A DNA stretch of 64,000 bases from contig CAVPWE010000004.1 of the NCBI GenBank assembly GCA_963709485.1, positions 1 to 64,000 on the forward strand. The letters run 5' to 3'. Both the position numbers and the translations under genes were made by a program. Positions within the stretch are counted from its first letter, which is position 1. The number at the start of each line of letters is the position of its first letter. The notes under the pieces were generated by a model. That model had not been told where the DNA came from and did not search any database. It saw nothing but the letters and a program-made list of their open reading frames with translations. This document shows positions 33,660 through 42,579 of the stretch, piece after piece. The stretch comes from JAXDBM01 sp963709485. Lineage in GTDB: Bacteria > Desulfobacterota > Syntrophia > Syntrophales > Fen-1087.

Positions 33660-35843
33660 ATGAAGTTTGAGAAAGCGCCGCTCGTCCGCGGATATGCAAA
33701 CAGAGTCCTCACCATTGATCTCGGAACCAGCGCCATTCGGACCCCGGCGCTGGACCCGCAGGTTCGGGATTATTTCATCGGGGGCCGCGCCCTCGGCCTG
33801 TATCTTTTGCACAAGGGCGCCACCGCTATGACAACTGCCGGCGCTCCGGAAAACCCCCTGATCTTTTCACCCGGTCCGCTGGGAGGCGTTCCGCAGTTCC
33901 CGGGCACGAGCAAGTGCATGGCTGTTTCCCTTTCGCCGCTGACGGGGATTCCCGGCGTGTCGAATTTCGGGGGGCATTTCGGCGCCTACCTCAAGTATGC
34001 CGGATTTGACGCCCTGGTTGTGACGGGCAAGGCGGAAAGAGACGCCATGATCGTCATCGATGCCCTGAGAGGGGACATCTCGGTGACGGATGCGCCTGCC
34101 ATCGGTGAGGTGTTCGATCTGGAACAGGCCATTGCCGGCCGCTTTGTCGGGGAGGGTTGCGAGAGAAAGAACATCGTCTTCCTAACCACCGGCATCGGCG
34201 CAGCCAGCACAAGCTACGGATGCATCAACAGCCATTATTTCGACCCCACCAAGAGCATGAACGGCATCCGCGGCTTCTTCCGGACCAAGCAGGCAGGACG
34301 AACCGGGCTGGGCACGGTCATGATGGACAAAAAAATCAGGGCCGTCGTCATCCTGGCGGAATTTCCGAAGGGCGACAACCCCTTCGGGGCCGCCGACTGG
34401 GACCGGGTCAAGAAATCGGGAGCCAAACTCGGAAAGGTCATTCGGGAAGTCGATCCGCAATCGCTGAAGATGCACCGCAAGGGGAGCGCCGGGCTGATCG
34501 CCTTCATGAACAAGGAGGAATACAGATCCCTGCCGGTGAACAATTACCAGTCCGGCTCCGACCCGCGGGCTGAGAGAATCACGGGCAAATTTTACGCGGA
34601 GCATCTCTTCGATCATCGGGGTGCGGACGGGTGTTTTCCCGGCTGCAACCTGCAGTGCACCAAGGGCGGCTGCGTGACCCTGACGACCGGCGCGCGCCGG
34701 GACCGCAAGGTATGGGTGGACGGGCCGGAATACGAGACGGCGGCCGGCTTCGGCTCCAACCTGGGCATGTGGAACGCCGCGTTCATCATGGAGGCCAACT
34801 GGCATTGCGACAACTACGGGATCGATACCATCACCACGGCCGTCATCATCGCCTTTCTGATGGAGTGTTTTCAGAGAGGCTATCTGACCGGGGAGGACAC
34901 GGGCGGCCTGGAACTGACCTGGGGGAGCGAACAGGCCGTGCTGCAGTTTATCCATCAAATCGCCCGGGGCGAGACGGCCTTTGCGCGCGAGGCGGGAAAG
35001 GGGATGCTGCATCTGGTCGACTGGGTATCCAGCCGGTATGTCCGGAGAACCGGGAAGGCAAGTCCCCGGGAGGAACTCCTGCGGTTTGCCATGCAGAGCA
35101 AGGGTCTGCCTTTCTCCCTTTACCGCACGCACCGCTCCCTCTCCATGCAGGCGTCCTACGCCGCCGCCAGCGACATCGGGGCGCACCATGCCGCCGCATG
35201 GCTCATCAAGGTCGACCTGCTGGGCGCCTTCCCGACTCTCGAGAGCAAGGCGCGTGCCCTGATCAGCTATCCCCGCGTCCGCCTGGGAAACGACAATCTG
35301 GGCCTCTGCAAGCTCCCCTGGGTGGATGTCTTCAACCCCGCCTCCGAGCAGGTGCGCAACACGGACAAATTCATCAACCCCGCCAGTCAGGAAATCTACG
35401 CCGACTTCTACAACGGGATGCTGGGCACCCGCCTGACCTGGGAGCAGATCTTCGCGCAGACAGACCGGGACATCAATCTGCAGCGCGTCATGAACACCAT
35501 AATCTTCGGGGACAGCACGGGAGATCGGGACGCGATCCCGGACCGGGCGATCGGGCCGATCGACAACGAACTCTATGATGCCGAGAAAGATTACCACGAT
35601 GGTGAACTGGGGCGGCTTCTCGGGAAATCTCCGGACGAGATCGGTCGGATGCACACGGATGAAAAGCGGCTTTCCCTGATGCATGAAAGGAAAAACCGGC
35701 TGAGAGAGCTGATCCAGGCCTATTACCGGGAACGAGGATGGACACCGGATGGCGTGCCGACCCCGGACACGCTGAAGGAAATCGGATTGTGGCCGTTTCT
35801 GCGAGCGGATGCCAAAGCGGAAATCACCGCGCTGAATGGCTGA
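33660..35843 (+). CDS. Aldehyde:ferredoxin oxidoreductase family protein (tungsten type)
   Basis: 727 residues, longer than the classical about 605. N-terminal AOR domain (GYANRVLTIDLGTSAI, DYFIGGRALGLYLL, GPLGGVPQFPGTSKC) is followed by iron-sulfur cysteines around residue 324-340 (CFPGCNLQC, then GGC) and the pterin-binding C-terminal half (GPEYETAAGFGSNLGMWN). Known chemistry: oxidation of aldehydes, or reduction of acids, coupled to ferredoxin with a W-bispterin and one 4Fe-4S cluster, in the cytoplasm. GGAAGG precedes the ATG. It is divergent from the sigma-54 activator. Substrate unknown; benzoyl-type or aliphatic acids are possible in a syntroph. Confidence 0.9.
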   Translation: MKFEKAPLVRGYANRVLTIDLGTSAIRTPALDPQVRDYFIGGRALGLYLLHKGATAMTTAGAPENPLIFSPGPLGGVPQFPGTSKCMAVSLSPLTGIPGVSNFGGHFGAYLKYAGFDALVVTGKAERDAMIVIDALRGDISVTDAPAIGEVFDLEQAIAGRFVGEGCERKNIVFLTTGIGAASTSYGCINSHYFDPTKSMNGIRGFFRTKQAGRTGLGTVMMDKKIRAVVILAEFPKGDNPFGAADWDRVKKSGAKLGKVIREVDPQSLKMHRKGSAGLIAFMNKEEYRSLPVNNYQSGSDPRAERITGKFYAEHLFDHRGADGCFPGCNLQCTKGGCVTLTTGARRDRKVWVDGPEYETAAGFGSNLGMWNAAFIMEANWHCDNYGIDTITTAVIIAFLMECFQRGYLTGEDTGGLELTWGSEQAVLQFIHQIARGETAFAREAGKGMLHLVDWVSSRYVRRTGKASPREELLRFAMQSKGLPFSLYRTHRSLSMQASYAAASDIGAHHAAAWLIKVDLLGAFPTLESKARALISYPRVRLGNDNLGLCKLPWVDVFNPASEQVRNTDKFINPASQEIYADFYNGMLGTRLTWEQIFAQTDRDINLQRVMNTIIFGDSTGDRDAIPDRAIGPIDNELYDAEKDYHDGELGRLLGKSPDEIGRMHTDEKRLSLMHERKNRLRELIQAYYRERGWTPDGVPTPDTLKEIGLWPFLRADAKAEITALNG

Positions 35844-35853
35844 ACGGGCTGTC

Positions 35854-36777
35854 TCATGCCGCCTTCGCGCAACGGTTCGCATAATATCGAAGGGGCATCA
35901 CGAGGCCGAAGAAGGGGATAATGTACATGGCGGACACCAGCGGTTCGAGCGGGCCGAAAAAAGCCGAGGCAAAAACAATTACGAGAACATTGTTCATATT
36001 TCCCAGCATGACCGCGCCGGCCAGCTGATCCTCCAGGGGACCTCTCCAGAAAAACAGAATCCCGCCCGCGCAGCAGATCGCCGACAGCGCCGCCGCCGCG
36101 ACGGCAGCCGTGAGGATGACGGCGGGCTCCGTCCTGAAAAGCGCCGAATACCGGCAGAAAATCCCCAGGTTGATCAAGGCAAAAAGGACCAGCGAAAGGG
36201 GGAACTGCACGCGGATCACATGCTTCAGCAGGTCCGGGGTGAGACGCCGGAGCGCCTCTACGATCAGGATGGGGACAAAAATAACCAGCAGGAGCATGCG
36301 GATCATGGCAATCATGGAAATCTCCGCGTATTTGGAGGCGACAACCTGGACGAGAACCGGCAGGGTGACCGGCACCAGGACCGACGTGATGACGACAACC
36401 ACCAGGACCAGCGCGCTGTTGCCCCTCACCAGATTGGAAATGAAGGGAGCGACCACGCCCGTGGACACGCCGCATAAAAGCAATGCGGACAGGGCATAGG
36501 CCGGTGCGACAACCTTGAAGAGGTGGAATGCCAGCACGGGAAATATCAGGCTCTTCAGGATAACAAAAGAGAGAATCCTCCCTTTGTCGTTTCTCAGCGT
36601 CGACCGGACGGTCTTCAATTCGATGGACAGGTAGCTGAGACAGAAAAGCATCATCAGGCAGTAAAGGGGCAGTTCCCGGAAATGGGAACTGAAGCCGGGG
36701 AAAATGATTCCGACCGCCATGGAGGAGAGGACCACGACGAGAAGCAGGAGGTCGTTGAGGCGAAACGGCAGCTGCAT
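35854..36777 (-). CDS. Bile acid:sodium symporter (BASS)-family transporter
   Basis: 307-residue inner-membrane protein with about 9-10 hydrophobic segments. The block LLLCGVSTGVVAPFISNLVRGN and the following ITSVLVPVTLPVLV match the BASS/SBF family, whose bacterial members move organic anions with sodium. It is the third gene after a Tat flavoprotein and a multihaem cytochrome on the same strand; uptake or export of the organic acceptor reduced by that pair is a reasonable inference. It ends 10 bases from the convergent AOR gene. Confidence 0.78.
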   Translation of the reverse strand: MQLPFRLNDLLLLVVVLSSMAVGIIFPGFSSHFRELPLYCLMMLFCLSYLSIELKTVRSTLRNDKGRILSFVILKSLIFPVLAFHLFKVVAPAYALSALLLCGVSTGVVAPFISNLVRGNSALVLVVVVITSVLVPVTLPVLVQVVASKYAEISMIAMIRMLLLVIFVPILIVEALRRLTPDLLKHVIRVQFPLSLVLFALINLGIFCRYSALFRTEPAVILTAAVAAAALSAICCAGGILFFWRGPLEDQLAGAVMLGNMNNVLVIVFASAFFGPLEPLVSAMYIIPFFGLVMPLRYYANRCAKAA

Positions 36778-36861
36778 GGCGCGAGGGTCGCAGAAAGCGT
36801 AGCCGGGATCAATGGCCGTCGGGAGCAGGCGATGGCCTTTTTATCCCTTCCCTGAAGGCCT

Positions 36862-37392
36862 TCAGGGAACCCTGAACTTGAAGCTGTGGCACTGGTTGCA
36901 GTAGTTTTCGCTCTTGGCATGCTGGCGATGGCACAGGTTGCAGTCCAGATCCGTCCCGTAGTGGGGCGAGATGTGGGGGTTTTCGGGCTTCACCTTTGCC
37001 GTTTTTTCCGCCAGCTTGGCCGTGCTGCCGTGGCAGGCCACGCATTTGTCCATCTCCAGGGCTTCCGGCTTCTCCGTCTTTCCGTGGCAGCCGACACAGT
37101 TCACCCCGGTGAGCTGATGCACATGGCTCCCCGGCATCTTCCCGGCCAGCGCCATTTTATCTCCCTGGTGGCAGGCCTGGCAACCCTTCCAGTTCATCGC
37201 CTTGGTGTCGGGATGGCTGTCAGGCAGGACCTTGTCCTTCCCGTGGCAGGCCGCGCAGTCTCCGGCCTTCGCATTGGGCAGCTGTTTGGGCGCCGCCGAG
37301 ACGCCCGGGACAGCCGCCGTCAGCAAAAAGAGGCTGCAGGCGACGATGGCCAGGACGGAAAGAGACTTCCCTACATTTTTTCTTGAACGCAT
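36862..37392 (-). CDS. Periplasmic six-haem c-type cytochrome
   Basis: 176 residues with a signal peptide (to about 33, VSAA) and six CxxCH haem sites at 46, 71, 99, 117, 151 and 165. Additional histidines between them can serve as distal ligands. Length and haem spacing recall the cytochrome domain of flavocytochrome c fumarate reductases, which has four haems. GGGAGG lies six bases before the ATG. It starts 35 bases after the flavoprotein gene, so the two proteins probably act together as a separate-subunit flavocytochrome, the cytochrome feeding electrons to FAD. Confidence 0.92.
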   Translation of the reverse strand: MRSRKNVGKSLSVLAIVACSLFLLTAAVPGVSAAPKQLPNAKAGDCAACHGKDKVLPDSHPDTKAMNWKGCQACHQGDKMALAGKMPGSHVHQLTGVNCVGCHGKTEKPEALEMDKCVACHGSTAKLAEKTAKVKPENPHISPHYGTDLDCNLCHRQHAKSENYCNQCHSFKFRVP

Positions 37393-37427
37393 CGGTCACC
37401 TCCCGGAATTTCCGGATCCTTCACCGT

Positions 37428-38981
37428 TTAACCCCAGGGTTTTTCTTTCGCCGCGTTTGTTCCGGCAATGCGCCCGAAGACAACGCAGTCGGTCATGGCC
37501 ACACTGCCGAGGCGGACGGCCCCGTGAACCCCGCCGGTGACCTCGCCGGCCGCGTACAGCCCCTTGACCGGTTTCATGTCAAAGCCGGCGACCTGGGCGT
37601 TCTTGTCGATCACCAATCCGCCCATCGTATGGTGAACGCGGGGCCAGAGCCTGGCGACATAGAAGGGCGGTGTCGCGGTCGGCTTGGCTTCGGGAAAGAT
37701 CATGCAGTCGAAATCGGCATCCTTCTTCTTGTCGACAAAGGCGTTCCAGCGGGTGACTTCCGCCAGAAAGGCGGCAGCGGGGATGTTATAGCTTTTTGCG
37801 ATTTCATCCAGGGTGTCGAATTTCTTGATGGCCCCGACCTCCATGCCTTTCTTCAGGGCGTTGGGGAATACCTGCTTGTTGACCGCATAGGAGTCGCCGA
37901 AAATAATGACGGGGTGTCCGATGAGGATGATCGCGTCCGCCCGTTCCTTTCGGTTTCCCGTTTCCTTGAAGAAGCGCTTGCCCGTCTTGGGATCGATCAT
38001 GGGTCCGTAGCCGACAAGCCTTTCACAGAACAGGGGGACGTGGCCGAATCCCTTTTCGTCGGGGCTGGTCCAGGGGCCGAGCTGGATCCAGTCCATCTGG
38101 ACGTCCATGGCGCCCGCCATACAGGCCGCCAGCAATGCCTCGCCCGTGGCGCCGGGATGGTTGGTGGAGTCGAAATTGTCCGTGAGGCGGGGGTCGTGCA
38201 CCTGGCGCAGCCGGACGTCCTGGGAGAAGCCGCCCGAGCCCAGGATCACCGCCTTGCCGGCCTTTATGAAAGCCGGCTTCCCGGTCTTTTCATCGGGGAA
38301 GCGGTAACCCTTGAGCACTTCCATGCCCACAATCCTGCCCTCCTTGTTCGACAGCAGCCGGACCAGCTTTGTCCGCATCTCGAACTTAACCCCGAGCGCC
38401 CTGACTTTGGCCATCATCTTGTTCACCAGTTCGGAGCCGGAGGCATTGACGGTCTGCACGGACCGCTTCACCGAGTGGCCGCCGTGAAAGTTGAGCCGCG
38501 AGAAGCTGGCGCCCACAAATTTTTCACACCATTCGAGGGTCGCGTTCGACTGGTCGGCGACCAGCTTGGCCAGCTCGGGATGATTCAGATAAGAGCCGGC
38601 CTTCAGCATGTCCTTGAGCATGAGCTCGGCGGAGTCCTGGATTCCCGCTTCCTTCTGCATTTTGTTCCCCGCGGCGGCAAAATCCCCGCCGTTGATGACC
38701 GAGTTGCCGCCGTGAACAGGCATTTTTTCGATCACGATCACGCTCGCGCCGCCATTGCGCGCCTCGATGGCGGCGGCAAGTCCGGCGAACCCGCTGCCGA
38801 CAACGACCACGTCCGCGGTCTCATCCCATTTGGCGGGCAGGTCGCTTCCCGCCGCGGCAGCATCCCTGCCCGTTACGGTGACACCCCCCATCGCCATTCC
38901 GGCAACGGCTGCGGCGCCTCCCATCGTTTTCATGAAATCCCGACGCGATACCCCTTTGACTCGCTTTGGCACTTCGCTCAT
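37428..38981 (-). CDS. Tat-exported FAD-dependent fumarate-reductase-like flavoprotein
   Basis: 517 residues. Twin-arginine signal SRRDFMK at 12-18; FAD-binding VVVVGSGFAGLAAA near 58-71; central substrate domain; C-terminal FAD block HHTMGGLVIDKNAQV and YAAGEVTGGVHGAVRLG. This is the flavoprotein architecture of periplasmic flavocytochrome c, urocanate and related enoate reductases. No FMN-binding domain or haem motif is fused; the six-haem cytochrome is the next gene. GGAGGTGA lies just before the ATG. The physiological acceptor (fumarate or another 2-enoate) cannot be fixed from sequence. It is a distant paralogue of the remnant at 43424-44701. Confidence 0.9.
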   Translation of the reverse strand: MSEVPKRVKGVSRRDFMKTMGGAAAVAGMAMGGVTVTGRDAAAAGSDLPAKWDETADVVVVGSGFAGLAAAIEARNGGASVIVIEKMPVHGGNSVINGGDFAAAGNKMQKEAGIQDSAELMLKDMLKAGSYLNHPELAKLVADQSNATLEWCEKFVGASFSRLNFHGGHSVKRSVQTVNASGSELVNKMMAKVRALGVKFEMRTKLVRLLSNKEGRIVGMEVLKGYRFPDEKTGKPAFIKAGKAVILGSGGFSQDVRLRQVHDPRLTDNFDSTNHPGATGEALLAACMAGAMDVQMDWIQLGPWTSPDEKGFGHVPLFCERLVGYGPMIDPKTGKRFFKETGNRKERADAIILIGHPVIIFGDSYAVNKQVFPNALKKGMEVGAIKKFDTLDEIAKSYNIPAAAFLAEVTRWNAFVDKKKDADFDCMIFPEAKPTATPPFYVARLWPRVHHTMGGLVIDKNAQVAGFDMKPVKGLYAAGEVTGGVHGAVRLGSVAMTDCVVFGRIAGTNAAKEKPWG

Positions 38982-39079
38982 GGCTCACCTCCGAAGTGTT
39001 TATTTAAAATCAGTTTCAACACTGCCGATTTGACAATCAAAGAGAAGAGTTGGACAGGCTTCCAGGCCCGGCGCCGGGA

Positions 39080-39715
39080 CTATTTGTAGCTGCTGGTGAC
39101 GTAGGGATCGTACTTCATGTTCAGGGCCAACTCGATTTCGGACGCCTTCGCGATGCAGAATATCATTTTCTTCTCGGACGACAGGCCCTTCTCGACCTCC
39201 TCAAAGATGAAAAGACTCGGTTCGGCAATCGCGGCGATGATGCGGTAGGGGTTGTTTTCCACAACCACGATGCGGTTGCGCAGGGCGTATTGCTCACCGA
39301 TCGCTCTCTGGAATGACTCGGCGACCAGAAAACCCTTCAGGGAGACGACGGGCATGCTGTAGTGGGCCGAGAGCGCATTGACATAAGTGTCCTCGTCGAT
39401 GACACGCATGCTGACCAGAACCGCACCCAGCGGTTTGCGGATTTTTTCCTCCAGAAGCCTTTTTTGCTCCGACAGCGCCGCCTGGAGCTGCTCGGCCGTG
39501 ATGACCTTCATGTCCTCCAGGATCTGGCCCACCTGCTGCTGTTTGTTGCTGAACTGCAGAGCCCGGATGATCTTTGTCTGCGAAACGCCCATTTCGCAGA
39601 GGATCTGTCCCAAGTACTTCTTCTTGTCGTTTGCCTGCCGCTGCAGCGCCGTTTCAAGCTGAGACTCAGTGATAATTTTTTTGTTCAGCAGGATCTGCCC
39701 GATACTCTCTCCCAT
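39080..39715 (-). CDS. Free-standing MshEN/GspE N-domain protein
   Basis: 211 residues made of MshEN-like units (IGQILLNKKIITESQLETAL, VGQILEDMKVITAEQLQAAL) plus a GspE_N-type region (YVNALSAHYSMPVVSL), with no ATPase. In PilB/GspE proteins this domain binds cyclic di-GMP or docks the platform. A stand-alone version could regulate or adapt a secretion or pilus ATPase, for instance the one at 8038-10341 which carries the same domain (inference). It lies downstream of the ExeA-like gene with a hairpin between. Confidence 0.75.
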   Translation of the reverse strand: MGESIGQILLNKKIITESQLETALQRQANDKKKYLGQILCEMGVSQTKIIRALQFSNKQQQVGQILEDMKVITAEQLQAALSEQKRLLEEKIRKPLGAVLVSMRVIDEDTYVNALSAHYSMPVVSLKGFLVAESFQRAIGEQYALRNRIVVVENNPYRIIAAIAEPSLFIFEEVEKGLSSEKKMIFCIAKASEIELALNMKYDPYVTSSYK

Positions 39716-39799
39716 GGTCCCTGGCCCCTTTTTTCGTTATTTGCGGATATGACTCGAATTTTCCCTATCAGCTTCCGACTTTGAAGTCAACAGACGAAT

Positions 39800-39827
39800 C
39801 CGCTGATTGCCGTTGGTGAATCAGCGG
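39800..39827 (-). terminator. Intergenic hairpin between the ExeA-like and MshEN genes
   Basis: CCGCTGATT (39800-39808) and AATCAGCGG (39819-39827) form a perfect 9-bp stem with a 10-nt loop, about 55 bases after the ExeA-like stop. Only a weak T-containing run follows on the minus strand, so it may attenuate or protect RNA rather than fully terminate. Confidence 0.4.
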
Positions 39828-39881
39828 CGCATTCTTCCCGGCCCGAACGGCGACAGCCATACCGGGGATCGAACACAGGGC

Positions 39882-41417
39882 CTATATCGAATAGGAGAAA
39901 GGCAGAAGATCCCTCTTCTTCATGTCCTCCAGGAACATCAATCCTTCCTCTCTGCTGGCAAACGGCCCGGCCAGCACCCTGTACCATGTCTCCCTTTCTG
40001 AAACTTTTCTTGAGACCACCTCGACGTTTTTCCCGCTCTGTGCCGCCCGGTCCCGGTTCTGGAGCGCCACCTCGCGATTCAGGAAAGTTCCGATGTGAAC
40101 TTTAAACCCGCCCCCCGAAGACTTCATGACCAGCAGGGAGGCCGTGATCTCCGGAATGCGGATCTTCTGATTGACGAGAATCACGTTCGGATCCGTAATA
40201 TCCGGATTCAATTCAAGAATGCGGTCCATGAACGTCGCATTTGCCTCCCTGTAATATTGCTGGGACAACGCATGCAGGTTCGCCCCTTTCTTGACAGCTA
40301 CGACATCTTTGATGCGGACCTCCTCGCGCGGCGCGGGCGTGGGCACGGACGAAGAATCCGCAGGGGCCTTCTTTTCGGACGGCGGAGCGACCTGCGGCGG
40401 CGGGGCGGGTGTCTTTCCCTCGGCCCTGAAAGACGGCTGTTCGGCGACCTCTGCGGATCCCGGTTTGTGAAATATCCGTTTCGCATCTTCATTGCCGAAG
40501 AGGAATAGGACCAGCGCCGCAACGACGCCAAGCAGACAGGCAAGGGAAATGCTGCGAAGCCGTCTGCGCTTTTTAGCCGAAATCAGGAAGCGAACCTTTT
40601 CCCCCGGCAGGACGGCCTTTTCATGCTGAACCATTTTCACGGCAGCAGCGGAGATTTTTTTCTCGAAGAGGCCCTGTCCGGCGGCAAGGGCGTTGTGGCA
40701 CAGAATATTGATGGCCAGCGGATTCCCCTTTGCCAGACGGCAGATCAGGGAAAGGGCGTCCGCCGTGAAGACCGTGGCGCTGCGGCTTCCGGCGATTCCC
40801 AGACGGTGATCGATGTATTGCCGGGATTCCGCATCCGTCAAAGCCTCGATCCGGCAACTGATGACGATCCGCTGCTTGATCTGCCGGATCACGTCGGCCC
40901 GCAGCTTTTCTCTCAGCTCCGGCTGGCCCACAAGAACGAGCTGGAGCAGTTTTGATTTGCTGGTTTCCAGATTGGCCAGCAGGCGCACCTCTTCAATGAC
41001 GTCCAGGCCGATGTTGTGGGCCTCGTCGAGAAAGATCGCGGCATTTTCGTCCCGCTCCAGGCACCGGATCAAATGATAGTAGAGATCATGGAGCATGGCC
41101 CCCTTGACGTCGCGTCTTTGCGGCACCGAGAGTTTCAGGAGGATGTCCTTCAACAGCCGATCGTAGGGGATCTCGCTTTGCGGGATGAAAACGGACCTGA
41201 CTTTCGGGCCGAGCCGGCTCACCGCATGGTGAATCAGCGTGGTCTTCCCGATGCCCGCTTCTCCCAGGACCAGCACGAATCCTTTGCGGTGATTGATTCC
41301 GTATAACAGGGATGCCAGCGCCTCGCTGTGGCTTTCGGACGGGAAAAAAAATTCGGGGTCCGGCGCGATGCCGAAAGGGTCTCTTGAGAAGCCGTAATGT
41401 TGCCGGTAATCCGTCAT
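39882..41417 (-). CDS. ExeA/GspA-like AAA ATPase with membrane segment, LysM-like and SPOR regions
   Basis: 511 residues. The N-terminal ExeA-type AAA domain begins HYGFSRDPFGIAPDPEFFF and has Walker A GEAGIGKTT (52-60) and Walker B AIFLDEAHN. A single membrane segment lies near 290-307, then a Pro-rich linker, a LysM-like stretch (VKKGANLHALSQQYYREAN) and a C-terminal SPOR-like domain (FKVHIGTFLNREVALQNRD, WYRVLAGPFASREEG). ExeA uses ATP and peptidoglycan binding to help a secretin cross the wall; here wall binding would be through LysM/SPOR. No secretin is nearby. Confidence 0.85.
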   Translation of the reverse strand: MTDYRQHYGFSRDPFGIAPDPEFFFPSESHSEALASLLYGINHRKGFVLVLGEAGIGKTTLIHHAVSRLGPKVRSVFIPQSEIPYDRLLKDILLKLSVPQRRDVKGAMLHDLYYHLIRCLERDENAAIFLDEAHNIGLDVIEEVRLLANLETSKSKLLQLVLVGQPELREKLRADVIRQIKQRIVISCRIEALTDAESRQYIDHRLGIAGSRSATVFTADALSLICRLAKGNPLAINILCHNALAAGQGLFEKKISAAAVKMVQHEKAVLPGEKVRFLISAKKRRRLRSISLACLLGVVAALVLFLFGNEDAKRIFHKPGSAEVAEQPSFRAEGKTPAPPPQVAPPSEKKAPADSSSVPTPAPREEVRIKDVVAVKKGANLHALSQQYYREANATFMDRILELNPDITDPNVILVNQKIRIPEITASLLVMKSSGGGFKVHIGTFLNREVALQNRDRAAQSGKNVEVVSRKVSERETWYRVLAGPFASREEGLMFLEDMKKRDLLPFSYSI

Positions 41418-41517
41418 TTCATGACACCGTTTTCCGGGCCGCGCAGACGATCAGGGCATACTCGGCCCGCCCTCCAACGGTCCGGTATGTCTTGAAAAGG
41501 TTTTGGATTGGCTTCTT

Positions 41518-42105
41518 TCACGGCATCATGGACAGGGGCCTCTGCATGGTCGACCCGGAAAATGCGCCGATGATCAGGGAAACGATGATGGATGCGATGA
41601 TGACGACAATGAAGTACACCAGCGACTTCTCCTTGGGCGTCTCCATCAGCATGGGAAGGCCGACGTACAGCACGTAGAGGCTGTACAGGGATGCGATCAG
41701 GATCAGGGGTGTCAGCGCCGGAAGGACCGCCAGTGCGCCTCCGATCCATGCCGGGGTTGCGGCAAAGACGGCCAGTTTTGCCGCTGCCGTCAGGTCCTTC
41801 CGCGAATCGAACTTGGGGGCGAGGGCGTCGATGATGAAAGCGACTGCATATGCGCCGACCAGGGTTAGGACGTACTGGAGAATCGCATGGACGAGGCCCG
41901 CGGTGATCGGCACACGGTAATGTCCCCCCGGCAGGGAATAGCCGACCAGGGAAAATCCGATGAAGGATGCCGCAGCGGGAATGACGGCCAGGATCGCGGC
42001 ATAGGATGCAAACAGTTCTTTGACGGTCGTCTGTTCCGCTTTAATGATTTCCCATGTTTCCCTTGGCTTCTTAATGACAGCCGTCGCCCGCTCCACGATA
42101 TTCAT
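41518..42105 (-). CDS. Yip1-family integral membrane protein
   Basis: 195 residues starting MNIVERATAVIKKPRETWEI, the usual lead of bacterial Yip1-domain proteins, followed by about five hydrophobic segments. GGGAGGAGGG precedes the ATG at 42105; nine extra residues upstream are unlikely. Function in bacteria is unknown; eukaryotic Yip1 acts in membrane trafficking. It is upstream of the ExeA-like gene on the same strand, 100 bases away. Confidence 0.75.
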   Translation of the reverse strand: MNIVERATAVIKKPRETWEIIKAEQTTVKELFASYAAILAVIPAAASFIGFSLVGYSLPGGHYRVPITAGLVHAILQYVLTLVGAYAVAFIIDALAPKFDSRKDLTAAAKLAVFAATPAWIGGALAVLPALTPLILIASLYSLYVLYVGLPMLMETPKEKSLVYFIVVIIASIIVSLIIGAFSGSTMQRPLSMMP

Positions 42106-42333
42106 AAAGCCCTCCTCCCGAACGGTCCTCACTTTTCATTGGCATGGTTCGAAGATAGAAAAAGAGGTTTTTCCTGTCAAGGGAATAATGGGCCGCGGCG
42201 CGTGGTTTACGGAGACATCGCTTCTGAAATCATGCTTTTCTTTGGTTGCAATCGGTAGTAATAAGCATGCCGAGCAAAAGCATCATTTTTCCTGAGCCCG
42301 GGGCTGTGCGGGCAGGAAGGGTCATTCGGGTGG

Positions 42334-42579
42334 ATGCACGGGGGCAGGGAGGTCTGGCGTTTGTCTTCGCATGATGCCAGACAAGTTTACGAGGGCTTTG
42401 AAATCGCCAGTCATTCCATGACGCATCCCTGCCTGACGGATCTGCCGCCTGACCGCCTGCGATGGGGGATAGAAGAGAGCAAGATCCGGCTTGAATCCAT
42501 GTTCAACAGGTCTGTTTCGGGCTTTTGCTGTCCCTTCAAAGCCTGCAATGACAAGATTAAATCGGAGTATCCTAGATGA
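42334..42579 (+). pseudogene. Fragment of a polysaccharide deacetylase (NodB-type) gene
   Basis: The frame encodes GFEIASHSMTHPCLTDLPPD followed by WGIEESKIRLESMF and GFCCPFKACND, recognisable as the middle of a NodB-type carbohydrate deacetylase. The N-terminal TFDDG metal motif and the whole C-terminus are missing; the homologous part covers only about 42391-42570. It ends in an ATGA overlap with the next gene. Likely relic of a larger glycan-modification cluster. Confidence 0.65.
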
